A DNA stretch of 8,079 nucleotides from Haliea sp040222615. GTDB lineage: Bacteria; Pseudomonadota; Gammaproteobacteria; Pseudomonadales; Halieaceae. The stretch lies in NCBI RefSeq assembly GCF_040222615.1, contig NZ_JAVKCQ010000072.1, positions 1 to 8,079 of the forward strand, read 5' to 3'. This document shows, piece after piece, positions 1-7,296 of this stretch. A program made the translations under genes and the position numbers. A model generated the notes under the pieces. It saw only the letters and a program-made list of their open reading frames with translations. It did no database searches and was not told the origin of the DNA. Numbering within the stretch: the first letter of the stretch is position 1; each line of letters starts with the position of its first letter.

Positions 1-2186
1 TGGGGATACTCCTGATGAGGTCGATGCCAGACCAGCGGCTTTGATGCCTCCATTGGCAGGACAAATGAGGTATGCTTCTGCGGCCCCCAGTGAACACGGT
101 AAATTGGCGGTTTCTGGGCAACTTCCCCGAAATTGTCTGCATCGGCCCCGGCAATGGAGAGACGGATCCGGTGCCCGGCAGCGAATCGATAGGCCACGGG
201 AAGCAATCCGACTTCGATCGGCACCGCTTGCCCCAGCGGCATGGGTTCGAAATCGCGGCGCAGATGTGAGCGCACCGGTGAGTAGTCCTTGTAGTGCGGG
301 GGAGAGTCCACCCGGCGATTGCCCAGGCGGAGGGAACCCTCCGTCACGTAGCGCACGGAACCATCGGGTGCAACGTCTTCGAGATAAATGATCAACGCAC
401 CGTCAGGTTCGGACGACTCCAGCTGGATCTGGAGTCTGGGATGTCCTGCGATCTCCAGCGCTTGCAGCAAGGGTAGCGACGTGAAATTGGCGAGCCGCTC
501 GCTGCGGTCCTCGCGATCGTCGTAGCCCGTGGGCAGGCCGGTACCCGGCACACGGACCAGTGATGCCCAGCGGGAGGCGGGTCCGCTCGTCTCGCCGGGG
601 TTAACGGCATGTTCGCGGATGTCCGCTACCAGAGGTACCGATTCGCCCAGCATGCCGTCCTCCAAGTACAGGCGATATTCCGCCGTCGAGGGCGGCCAGG
701 ACTGGCTAGCATGCCACTGTCCTCCACACAGCATGTAATAGCGGATCCTCGGCTGTTGTTCATAACCGTTCGCCAGGCCGCGCAGGTAGTAATCGAAGAA
801 TGGCAGAGTGAAGCTGCTGCGGTTTCCGCGCCTTGCGTTGGGCCGGTATTTGCAGGGATCGATGGTGGTTGCCGGACCGTGATCCCACGGACCAATCACC
901 AGGTCAAGATCGGGATTGTCGCTGTTGGCAAGCTTCTTGAAGGCACTCGCCTGGTAGGCGCCATCAAGCCAGCCGCTGACCAGCAGCAGGGGAGTTCGGT
1001 TCTGCCGCAATGCCGGCAGGTACGCGGCCGGCGAGCCGTCGAATATTGTTCGCCCGGCGAGACGGTCGTCCCGAAACTCAACGACCTCCAGTCCGTCCGA
1101 AAAGTCGTAGTTGAGGCGGTGCTGTGCGATGGCGGCCTCGAGCAGCCGCGAGCCTTCGGGGCCGTCGACAGGCCGCACACCGCCCCAGGCGAGGCGGCCC
1201 AGCCAGCCAACGCCGGGCGGCGGTTCGTTGCGATCCAGGTCGCGCAGCATCTGGCCCCAGGCGGTTGTGATGTGTACGTTCTCCAGGCCGCCGGGGAATG
1301 CTGCATCGTCGTAGGCATCGAACAGACTGTACTGTGCAGCGATTGCCTTGACGGCCGGATGGTCCTGCAACATCAGTAGCTCTGCGGCGGTGCCTCCGTA
1401 GGAGACACCCTCCGCGCCGACGACGCCGTTCGACCAGGATTGCGAAACTACCCAGTCGACGATGAGGGGGTAGTCCTGGATTTCGCGCTCTGAGAATTCC
1501 TTGGGCCGGGTCCCGAAAGACGCACCCGCCCCCCTGACATCGACCACAACCACCGCGTAACCTGCGTCCAGCAGTCGCTGAGTATTCCCGCTCTCGGTGG
1601 AGAAGAGGAGATTGAAGGGGAATCGCAGGCGGGAGGCGCGGTGATAACGGGTGAACGTGATGATGCCTGGCCGTGGGTCGCCGTCAAAGCCTCGTGGCAG
1701 GCGGTAGTCGACCGCGAGCCGGGTACCGTCGTCCATTTCCACGTAGACGGATAGATTGTCGATGGGTGTCAGCGTGTTGCGGATGCTACCGAAGGAGAGG
1801 GTGGCGACCACGATCACCGCAAGCGCCACTGGTACTGCAAGCAGCCAGCTCTTACGGCGCGCGGCGGCGAAGGCCACCGCCGCGAGCAGCATCGCGCCTG
1901 CTGTAAGCACCACGGTCATCACTTCCACTGCAGACAAGGCTATCGAGCCGGCTCGGACCAGCGCGGCCATCACGGCGATCATCCATACCAGGAGCGTACT
2001 GAGGAGTCCGCTACGGCGACCCAGCAATGCCAAGGCCGCGGCGAGCGGGAAAGCCGCCTGCAGGTACCGGGTTGGGCCGCCGGTGCTGACTGCATCGAAT
2101 GCCAACCAGCCGGCGACAGCGACAAGTGCCACGCCGGAAAGTGCCTGGGCCGCCGAATGATTTCGCAATATGCCTCCTGTTGCCAT
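1..2186 (-). CDS. CocE/NonD (S15-type) serine hydrolase with N-terminal multi-pass membrane domain; 3' end outside window
   Basis: The frame stays open for 728 codons, from an ATG at 2186-2184 (in-frame stop four codons upstream) to the window edge. Residues 1-135 hold about five hydrophobic segments (near 15-32, 41-55, 60-77, 85-107, 114-132). An alpha/beta-hydrolase of the CocE/NonD family follows. The nucleophile elbow GVSYGG places the serine at residue 262 (codon 1403-1401). GWLDGAY gives a likely acidic residue, Asp408, and GPWDHG gives His436, completing the triad. From about residue 480 the C-terminal beta-sandwich typical of the family is present, including FAAGHRIRLSI near 665. The family cleaves esters and amides, for example cocaine esterase, acylases and X-Pro dipeptidyl peptidases; the substrate here is unknown. 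Usual length is about 550-620 residues, so the membrane part is an addition. By inference the hydrolase is membrane-anchored. The start lacks a clear Shine-Dalgarno. The gene is divergent from the amidohydrolase operon. Confidence 0.9.
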   Translation of the reverse strand, partial: MATGGILRNHSAAQALSGVALVAVAGWLAFDAVSTGGPTRYLQAAFPLAAALALLGRRSGLLSTLLVWMIAVMAALVRAGSIALSAVEVMTVVLTAGAMLLAAVAFAAARRKSWLLAVPVALAVIVVATLSFGSIRNTLTPIDNLSVYVEMDDGTRLAVDYRLPRGFDGDPRPGIITFTRYHRASRLRFPFNLLFSTESGNTQRLLDAGYAVVVVDVRGAGASFGTRPKEFSEREIQDYPLIVDWVVSQSWSNGVVGAEGVSYGGTAAELLMLQDHPAVKAIAAQYSLFDAYDDAAFPGGLENVHITTAWGQMLRDLDRNEPPPGVGWLGRLAWGGVRPVDGPEGSRLLEAAIAQHRLNYDFSDGLEVVEFRDDRLAGRTIFDGSPAAYLPALRQNRTPLLLVSGWLDGAYQASAFKKLANSDNPDLDLVIGPWDHGPATTIDPCKYRPNARRGNRSSFTLPFFDYYLRGLANGYEQQPRIRYYMLCGGQWHASQSWPPSTAEYRLYLEDGMLGESVPLVADIREHAVNPGETSGPASRWASLVRVPGTGLPTGYDDREDRSERLANFTSLPLLQALEIAGHPRLQIQLESSEPDGALIIYLEDVAPDGSVRYVTEGSLRLGNRRVDSPPHYKDYSPVRSHLRRDFEPMPLGQAVPIEVGLLPVAYRFAAGHRIRLSIAGADADNFGEVAQKPPIYRVHWGPQKHTSFVLPMEASKPLVWHRPHQEYP

Positions 2187-2243
2187 CGTATCTGGTTACG
2201 CTTGCCTGTCCGCCGATTCCGGGAGCGGGGTGTGACGATCATC

Positions 2244-2259
2244 GTTACGCCATAGTAAC
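2244..2259. repeat. short inverted repeat, candidate operator
   Basis: The sequence shows GTTAC, six bases, then GTAAC, a perfect 5-bp inverted repeat between the divergent genes. The heptamer GTTACGC of its left arm occurs again at 2194-2200, just before the CocE start codon. Paired copies in a divergent promoter region would suit a dimeric repressor or activator. No regulator gene lies beside it, and 5-bp arms can arise by chance. Confidence 0.25.
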
Positions 2260-2359
2260 CCGCATACGCAAGGTACAGCGATGTGCGCGAAGGCGTCCCA
2301 TTGTTGCCAGGGGACGAGCTGCGGACGCCCCGGACTGATTTTTCGTCGCTCCGCACAAG

Positions 2360-2388
2360 TTGTACCTTGGGGTGGCAGATAGGATATG
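2360..2388 (+). promoter_or_regulatory. weak sigma70-like promoter candidate for the amidohydrolase operon
   Basis: TTGTAC (2360-2365) is followed after 17 bases by GATATG (2383-2388), about 30 bases before the start codon. The -35 box matches the consensus in four of six positions and the -10 box in three of six. The position is right but the match is poor, so this is only a candidate. Confidence 0.25.
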
Positions 2389-2406
2389 TTTGTGCTGTTT
2401 GCGGAT

Positions 2407-2417
2407 GGGGGACGGAG
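2407..2417 (+). promoter_or_regulatory. ribosome binding site that places the start at 2418 or 2427
   Basis: A purine-rich stretch, GGGGGACGGAG, sits directly before ATG 2418. GGGGGA (2407-2412) is five bases from ATG 2418, and GGAG (2414-2417) is nine bases from the in-frame ATG 2427. Either start gives the same signal peptide with a three-residue difference. Both are far better supported than the long upstream extension to 2283. Confidence 0.55.
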
Positions 2418-3914
2418 ATGACTGACATGTTGGCTCAGAGAATTCCTTGGGGAGCGGGTCGTTTTTGCCGGGCGTTCATCGCCGCCGTCTGCGTGATGGC
2501 CGGTCACGCGGCGACCGCCGCGGTGTATGAGCTAGTGATCCAGGGCGGCCGGGTGATCGATCCGGAGACAGGGCTCGACGCGGTCATGAATGTCGGAATA
2601 AACGGCTCGAGCATTCAGGCCGTGTCGGCCGAACACCTCGACGGACAGTCCGTCATTGATGCGGACGGTCTCGTCATCGCGCCCGGGTTCATCGACCTCC
2701 ATGTTCACAGCCAGACTGAGGAGGGGTACCGCCTCATGGTCCAGGACGGTGTCACCTCCGCGTTCGAGATCGAGGTGGGGACCGCCGATGTGGATGAATG
2801 GTATGCTCAGCGAAGCGGGGGGCAGTACCTAAACCATGGCGTCGGAGCGGGCCACATCAAGGCTCGAATGATCGTCATGGACGACCCTGCAGAGTCGCTC
2901 CCCACCGGGCCTGGAGCGTGGGAGGCAGCGACACAGGCGGAGATCGACGAGATGATCTCCCTGCTGTCGGAAGCGTTGGAGCGGGGAGCGGTCGCCGTTG
3001 GCATGGGCCTCGAGTACACTCCCGCCGCGTCTGACCGGGAGGTTCTGCAGGTCATGGAGCTCGCCGCACTGCATAATGCCAGTGTACATGTGCATCTGGA
3101 CGCAGGCCTTGAGGGTTTGGACCGGGCGATTGCGCTGGCAGCGAGAGCCGGCGCGTCCCTGCACGTTGTCCACGTGACCTCCGCCGCCAAGTCCCTGATC
3201 AACCAGTATCTCGCGCGTATCGAATCGGCACGTGATGCGGGGCTGGACGTTACCACTGAGACCTACCCCTACGGTGCGGGCATGACCCGCATTGAATCGG
3301 CCAAATTCAGCAACTGGGAGTCCTGGCCCGACGAAGAGTTCGGGAAGTTCCAGTGGGCGGAGACCGGCGAGTGGCTCACCCGCGAGAGCTTCGGTGCGAG
3401 GCGCAGCGAGGGCGGGATTATCATTCATCATGCCCGCACGGAGTCGATGACCCGCACGGCGGTCACGCACCCTTTGACCATGATCGCGAGTGACGGGTTT
3501 ATCGAAAGTGGAACCGGGCATCCCAGGGTTTCCGGTTCTTTCTCCCGGGTGCTTGGGCGTTATGTCAGAGAAGAGGGCCGACTGACGCTACCCGCCGCGC
3601 TGGCGAAAATGACTATAGAGCCTGCGCGCCGTCTCGAAGCCCGGGTGCCGGCGATGAGAATGAAGGGGCGGGTACAGGTGGGAGCGGATGCGGACCTGAC
3701 GATATTCGATCCGCAGGCGGTTATCGACCGTTCAACTTATGATGAGCCGGCGCGAACGTCCGCGGGCATCGAATACGTGATCGTCGGTGGTCGGCCGGTT
3801 ATCCGCAAAGGAAAACTCATCGAGGATGCCCGTTTCGGCAAGGGTATCCGGGCTCCAGCGCCAGACGCAACGGTTGGCTCACCAACGCCGCTGGAACTCA
3901 CACAGAGGAATTAA
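2418..3914 (+). CDS. exported amidohydrolase, N-acyl-D-amino-acid / D-glutamate deacylase-like
   Basis: This 498-residue metal-dependent amidohydrolase begins with an arginine-containing N-terminus, a hydrophobic stretch (residues 19-35) and an Ala-rich likely cleavage site, so export to the periplasm is expected. The amidohydrolase pattern is clear: GFIDLHVHS (metal ligands His95, His97), VHVHLD (His226), HVVHVTS (His252) and ASDG (Asp359, catalytic/metal). The C-terminal GADADLTIFDP segment closes the composite beta-sandwich. HPRVSGSFSRVLGRYVREEG (368-387) is typical of D-aminoacylase and D-glutamate deacylase relatives. Where classical D-aminoacylases have a bridging cysteine after the GVTT motif, this protein has GVTSAFEIEVG, with Glu117 or Glu119 as likely substitute. 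Family members release the acyl group from N-acyl-D-amino acids; the exact substrate is inferred only. It is followed after three bases by a second amidohydrolase, so the two are probably co-transcribed. Confidence 0.87.
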   Translation: MTDMLAQRIPWGAGRFCRAFIAAVCVMAGHAATAAVYELVIQGGRVIDPETGLDAVMNVGINGSSIQAVSAEHLDGQSVIDADGLVIAPGFIDLHVHSQTEEGYRLMVQDGVTSAFEIEVGTADVDEWYAQRSGGQYLNHGVGAGHIKARMIVMDDPAESLPTGPGAWEAATQAEIDEMISLLSEALERGAVAVGMGLEYTPAASDREVLQVMELAALHNASVHVHLDAGLEGLDRAIALAARAGASLHVVHVTSAAKSLINQYLARIESARDAGLDVTTETYPYGAGMTRIESAKFSNWESWPDEEFGKFQWAETGEWLTRESFGARRSEGGIIIHHARTESMTRTAVTHPLTMIASDGFIESGTGHPRVSGSFSRVLGRYVREEGRLTLPAALAKMTIEPARRLEARVPAMRMKGRVQVGADADLTIFDPQAVIDRSTYDEPARTSAGIEYVIVGGRPVIRKGKLIEDARFGKGIRAPAPDATVGSPTPLELTQRN

Positions 3915-3917
3915 TAC

Positions 3918-5315
3918 ATGTTCCGAATTACTGCTAGTTATTGCTTTGCAATCTTATTGTTCACCGCATTTAACGTACACGCCGACTCTATTCTCTTGTC
4001 GAATGTCCATATTGTCGATGTGGTGAAAGGCACTGTACAAAAGCAGCAGGACATATATATTCGCGATGGCAATATTTTGGAGATCAGCCCACACGATGCT
4101 GCCAGTGGACAAGCAGATGCCCATGCAGACCTGAGAGTCATTGACTATAGCGGTAAGTTCGTGATCCCCGGTCTTTGGGATATGCACGTTCACCCAGATA
4201 CGACTGACGACCTCGAACTCATGGTTATCAACGGAGTGCTGGGTGCCAGAAGCTTGATGGGTGAGGCAAAACACCTGAAGTGGCGCGCAGAGGTTGCGTT
4301 GGGACAGCGAATCGGCCCAAGGCTTTTTCTCGCTGGTCCTATTGTCGAAGGACATCCCCCAGAAGGCATGGAGGGCTTGATTACGACGAAGGGACGTCGG
4401 CTTATTTCCACCGAAGAAGAGGGAGTCCAGGAGGCCAGAGCACAATATCAGGCCGGTTTTGACTACATCAAGGTTTACAACAACCTGCCGATACCGGCGT
4501 ACCGTGGACTCATTGAAGAGGGCCAGCGGCTGGGCATCCCGGTTCTCGGGCACGTTCCTATTGAGGTAGGGCTGGACAATGCGTTGCGTTGGGGGCAGAT
4601 CGGAATTGAGCATCTGAGAGGGTCGATTCAGTTACTTGTAGATGACAACGCACCGGAGAAACCCGGCAATGATCTACGCTCGAGGATGCTCGCCTGGCAG
4701 TATGTTAATGAAGCGCACATGAGCGATCTTGTAGAGTTGACTTCCCGTTACGATGTATATCATTGCCCTACGGTAGTCGCCCGATTGTTCTTTTCTCCAT
4801 CACCACGTGTCCAAGAATACTTGTCCCGACCTGAGTCTCTCTTCATTCAGCCCCGCTGGCGTGGCATTCTGGAAGACCGTGCGGGGACCAAATGGCTAAG
4901 TAATTTCAGCGAGGCAGACTTTGAGTCCGCGGCGGCGGGTTTCAAGATGATGGACGCCTATATTCGTGCTTTACACGGGGCCGGCGTGCCAATACTGGCG
5001 GGTACCGATATGGGGCCATGGGGCTTCTCACTGCACGATGAACTGGTCGGGCTAGTGCAGGCGGGGTTGAGTATTCCAGATGTCTTGCGCTCGGCGACTA
5101 TTCACGCGGCACGTTTCTCTGGAGTCGACGGGAAGGTGGGTGAAATAAAGACCGGAGCCATTGCGGATCTTGTCATATTGGATGCCAACCCACTTGCTGA
5201 CATCCGCAATACCCGAGAGATTCACGCAGTCATGCAAGGTGGCCGAATTATGGACCGGAATACATTGGACAAGCGCCTGGAAATTCTTGAATCAGCGCAG
5301 CGGCTGCAAAATTAG
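3918..5315 (+). CDS. exported imidazolonepropionase-like / Xaa-Pro dipeptidase-like amidohydrolase (COG1228 type)
   Basis: The 465-residue product opens with a signal peptide (residues 1-22, hydrophobic core FAILLFTAF, cleavage likely after HADS or just before). It carries the full binuclear metal-site set: GLWDMHVH (His90, His92), DYIKVYN (Lys185, presumably carboxylated), LGHVP (His212), GIEHLRG (His232) and AGTDMG (Asp364), plus HDEL at 373-376. The C-terminal GAIADLVILDANPL is the family's closing beta-sandwich motif. Relatives hydrolyse cyclic amides or dipeptides, including Xaa-Pro and N-acylated substrates. The start is well set by AGAGGA at 3904-3909, eight bases before ATG, only three bases after the preceding stop. 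The first 180 bases (3901-4080) are about 40% GC by hand count, against 70% for 3361-3420 inside the upstream gene. This points to a different origin for the gene. The sequence motifs are intact. Confidence 0.88.
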   Translation: MFRITASYCFAILLFTAFNVHADSILLSNVHIVDVVKGTVQKQQDIYIRDGNILEISPHDAASGQADAHADLRVIDYSGKFVIPGLWDMHVHPDTTDDLELMVINGVLGARSLMGEAKHLKWRAEVALGQRIGPRLFLAGPIVEGHPPEGMEGLITTKGRRLISTEEEGVQEARAQYQAGFDYIKVYNNLPIPAYRGLIEEGQRLGIPVLGHVPIEVGLDNALRWGQIGIEHLRGSIQLLVDDNAPEKPGNDLRSRMLAWQYVNEAHMSDLVELTSRYDVYHCPTVVARLFFSPSPRVQEYLSRPESLFIQPRWRGILEDRAGTKWLSNFSEADFESAAAGFKMMDAYIRALHGAGVPILAGTDMGPWGFSLHDELVGLVQAGLSIPDVLRSATIHAARFSGVDGKVGEIKTGAIADLVILDANPLADIRNTREIHAVMQGGRIMDRNTLDKRLEILESAQRLQN

Positions 5316-5332
5316 GTTAAACGCGCAACGAG

Positions 5333-5356
5333 GATCGCGGTACATCTCGGGCGATC
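5333..5356. terminator. weak hairpin between convergent genes, possible terminator
   Basis: GATCGC (5333-5338) and GCGATC (5351-5356) can pair as a 6-bp stem around a 12-base loop. The hairpin lies in the 42-base gap between the stop of the second amidohydrolase and the stop of the VOC gene. A bidirectional terminator would fit, but there is no T-run on either side and the loop is long. Confidence 0.22.
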
Positions 5357-5357
5357 G

Positions 5358-6023
5358 TTAGCTCAGGGAAGGCATACGGTATCCCGGCCCCGCGATAGTG
5401 TGCCGGTGACCAGCGAGTACCAGTTCAAGATGCTGCTGCCAGCTTGCACGAGTCTCGCAATGAACAACGGTGTCCCGCAACCCGACGCGCGACAGTATCT
5501 CAGCGAGTCGTGATGCGGCAGGCCCGCTGAACGTCAACGACGCTATCTCGCCCGCGGGATCCCGCTTGCCAGGGTGCAGAGTTTCGTCTCCCCAGTCGAG
5601 GAAAAAAGGCAGCTGGCTTCCCAATTCGTCATCCAACGTCATCAACATCGACCATTCCAGTGTCTTGCCGTCGCTGGTCTGTCGGATTCCCGCCAGTATC
5701 TCGCTACAGGCAACGCCACAGGTTGCCAGCGTATCCTGTATTGTCGGCAGATCGCTTGACCGCAGCGCCCACCAGCAGAATGCCGGTGCAGTCAGTTTTT
5801 CGCTCTCATCACGGCCCACCGAGCGTGCAGCTTGTGCGGAATCGGGTGCGAGCAGCTCCAGGTAGGCCTCGCCGGACAGGGGCAAAAGAGCGTTGCGTGT
5901 GCCGCGCCGGGGATGGGATCCACCGTGTCGGGGGGAAGCGCAGGTGGTGGTTTCGAACCACTGAATCGCGTCAGCAAGCGACGGGCAGCCAATCAGGACG
6001 TGGTCTATTTCGCAGGAAGGCAT
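5358..6023 (-). CDS. glyoxalase-like VOC family protein
   Basis: This 221-residue protein begins IDHVLIGCPSLADAIQWFE (residues 6-24), the first beta-alpha unit of a vicinal-oxygen-chelate fold. It continues with HGGSHPRRGTRNALLPLSG (33-51) and AYLELLAPD (53-61), the hallmark block of the glyoxalase-like group (PF13468 type). A weaker second half, with DWGDETLHPG near 143-152, suggests the usual two-module fold. His8, Glu56 and His150 are plausible metal ligands but unproven. Related proteins are mostly uncharacterised; a role in lyase, dioxygenase or isomerase chemistry cannot be chosen from sequence. I chose ATG 6023 because it shares one base with the stop of the upstream small ORF (TGATG), a normal coupling arrangement. 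A GTG immediately before (6026) is the alternative and adds one residue. It is the last gene of the oxidoreductase operon. Confidence 0.82.
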   Translation of the reverse strand: MPSCEIDHVLIGCPSLADAIQWFETTTCASPRHGGSHPRRGTRNALLPLSGEAYLELLAPDSAQAARSVGRDESEKLTAPAFCWWALRSSDLPTIQDTLATCGVACSEILAGIRQTSDGKTLEWSMLMTLDDELGSQLPFFLDWGDETLHPGKRDPAGEIASLTFSGPAASRLAEILSRVGLRDTVVHCETRASWQQHLELVLAGHRHTIAGPGYRMPSLS

Positions 6024-6163
6024 CACGAGACCGCATACTGACGCCGATCTGGCGATCTGCGGGCGTCATCGGCCAGCAGTGCGTCCCATTGCGCTGACAG
6101 CGCCTTTCGATCCACCTTATCCTGGCGTAGGTACTCCCGCCGGTTGGCAAAGGCAACGTTCAT
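6023..6163 (-). CDS. 46-residue conserved-looking small protein, translationally coupled to VOC gene
   Basis: An ATG at 6163-6161 opens a 46-codon frame ending in TGA at 6025-6023. It fills the space between the oxidoreductase stop (seven bases upstream) and the VOC start, whose ATG overlaps the TGA as TGATG. The product is hydrophilic and rich in Arg, Asp and Ala, with NRREYLRQDKVDRKA (residues 7-21) followed by a probable amphipathic helix around QWDALLADDARR (25-36). It has no membrane segment, cysteine or signal peptide. Third codon positions are G or C in 31 of 46 codons, consistent with coding use in this genome. A modest GTGAG lies about seven bases before the ATG. I do not recognise the family and assign no function. 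The exact fit between two genes argues that it is real and not chance. Confidence 0.65.
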   Translation of the reverse strand: MNVAFANRREYLRQDKVDRKALSAQWDALLADDARRSPDRRQYAVS

Positions 6164-6170
6164 CCGCGAC

Positions 6171-7181
6171 TCACGGTTGCAGCAGGATCTTGCCGAAGAC
6201 CTCGCGGTCCTCCAGCATGCGCTCGGCCTCGTCGGCCTCGCTTATGGGCAGTATCTTCTCCACTACGGGATCGAGCCTGCCTTCGGCAATGAGTGCCACC
6301 AGTGCTTCAAGGTCGCCGCGCTGCCAGCCGTCCGACCCCAGCATCTGGTGCTCGTAGCTCCACCAGTAGCGAGCGTCGATCTGCAGGTCATAGCCTGCCG
6401 TTGCCCCACAGGTGAGGATGCGGCCGCCCTTGCCAACGCAGCGTTGCGTGTCGAACATCGTGTCGCCGCCGGTGAAGTTCACGGCCACATTGACCCCGCC
6501 ACTGCCATCCAGCCTCGGCTTGCCGAACACGGATTTCACGCCCTCCCGGAAAGGGGACTCGTTGTAGTTGTGCACGTGGTCGGCACCGATCTCCCGCAGT
6601 CGCTGCAGTTTGTGTTCGCTGCTGGCACAGGCGAGCACCTCGCAACCCAGCAGTTTGGCTATCTGCACGCAAGCCACGCCGACGCCACCGCTGGCGCCGA
6701 GCACCAGGACCTTTTCACCGGCACTTACTTTGCCAATGGTGACCATCATGCGCCAGGCGGTGCCGTAGGCCAGCGGCAGGCTGGCGGCGGCGTCAAAACT
6801 GACACTGTCGGGCAATTCGATGAGATTTCCTGCCGGCACAGCCACCTGCTCGGCCCGACCGCCGTCGACGGTCTCGCCGATCATGTGGGGTTTACCGTCC
6901 TGAAAGTAAATCGGGTCCACAAGTACGCGCTTGCCTTGCCACTGAGGATCGACGCCGGCGCCAAGGGTCACAACGGTACCGGCAATGTCCGAGCCGACGA
7001 TGACCGGCAGGTCCAGCTGTATGCCGGGCATGCCCCGGCGGGTGAAGACGTCGTGGAAGTTGACGGCGCAGGCAACCACATTGATAACAACCTGGCCGCT
7101 ACCGGCTGATGGGTCCGGGTAGTCTTCGTGGTAGTGCAACACGGAACGGTCGCCGTGGGCGGTGGTGAGAGTCGCTTTCAT
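6171..7181 (-). CDS. medium-chain dehydrogenase/reductase, NADPH:quinone oxidoreductase-like
   Basis: This 336-residue protein has the usual length and layout of the quinone oxidoreductase branch of the MDR superfamily. The GroES-like catalytic domain comes first, with NFHDVFTRRG (41-50) in place of the zinc-binding motif of alcohol dehydrogenases and PVIVGSDIAGTV at 59-70. The Rossmann cofactor motif LGASGGVGVACVQIAK lies at 161-176. The four-cysteine structural zinc lobe is absent, so despite the usual 'zinc-binding dehydrogenase' label it probably needs no zinc. NADPH is the usual cofactor; the substrate, such as a quinone, enone or aldehyde, cannot be read. The start is supported by AGGA at 7191-7188, six bases before ATG. 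It is the first gene of a three-gene minus-strand operon and should act in the cytoplasm. The 115-base gap upstream (7182-7296) is the only obvious place for the operon promoter. Confidence 0.9.
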   Translation of the reverse strand: MKATLTTAHGDRSVLHYHEDYPDPSAGSGQVVINVVACAVNFHDVFTRRGMPGIQLDLPVIVGSDIAGTVVTLGAGVDPQWQGKRVLVDPIYFQDGKPHMIGETVDGGRAEQVAVPAGNLIELPDSVSFDAAASLPLAYGTAWRMMVTIGKVSAGEKVLVLGASGGVGVACVQIAKLLGCEVLACASSEHKLQRLREIGADHVHNYNESPFREGVKSVFGKPRLDGSGGVNVAVNFTGGDTMFDTQRCVGKGGRILTCGATAGYDLQIDARYWWSYEHQMLGSDGWQRGDLEALVALIAEGRLDPVVEKILPISEADEAERMLEDREVFGKILLQP

Positions 7182-7187
7182 GGGCTA

Positions 7188-7191
7188 TCCT
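7188..7191 (-). promoter_or_regulatory. ribosome binding site of the oxidoreductase gene
   Basis: AGGA on the minus strand, six bases before ATG 7181, supports that start. The rest of the gap to 7296 shows no convincing -35/-10 pair to me. Confidence 0.5.
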
Positions 7192-7296
7192 GCAGTCGGG
7201 ATATTGTTGAATGCTTGCTGATGCCGGCAGGTTACTATTGCCTTGAAATGGCTGCTACATATAGCGGTTGAAAGGCTGTTGCCCACTCTCTGCCGT

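Larger units (their letters stand above)
2187..2417. promoter_or_regulatory. divergent intergenic region between CocE hydrolase and amidohydrolase operon
   Basis: These 231 bases separate two start codons pointing away from each other, so promoters for both units should lie here. An open frame upstream of the amidohydrolase continues back to 2283, but its translation resembles neither a signal peptide nor any part of the enzyme. I therefore treat it as non-coding. An inverted repeat (2244-2259) and a weak promoter-like pair (2360-2388) are listed separately. Confidence 0.6.

Noticed and set aside
609..1379. A 256-codon open frame on the plus strand.
   Set aside because: It is the mirror of the CocE reading frame with codons aligned base for base. 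Its protein has no recognisable motif, while the minus strand shows a full catalytic triad.
2283..2417. An N-terminal extension of 45 codons on the first amidohydrolase.
   Set aside because: It would bury the signal peptide, lacks a ribosome binding site, and its translation looks random. A purine-rich site directly before 2418 supports the later start.
3954..4613. A 219-codon open frame on the minus strand.
   Set aside because: It lies antisense to the signal peptide and metal-site region of the second amidohydrolase and shows no domain features.
6144..7109. A 321-codon open frame on the plus strand.
   Set aside because: It is antisense to the quinone oxidoreductase-like gene, whose cofactor-binding motif, length and ribosome binding site are clear. 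The long antisense frame follows from GC-rich codons.
7090..7120. The PSAGSGQ stretch in the oxidoreductase as a possible inserted short repeat.
   Set aside because: It occupies the place and length of the normal proline/glycine-rich turn before the first core strand in this family, so nothing appears to be inserted.
7182..7296. A promoter with TATATG-like -10 box on the minus strand upstream of the oxidoreductase.
   Set aside because: No acceptable -35 element lies at the proper distance, so I could not support a specific site.
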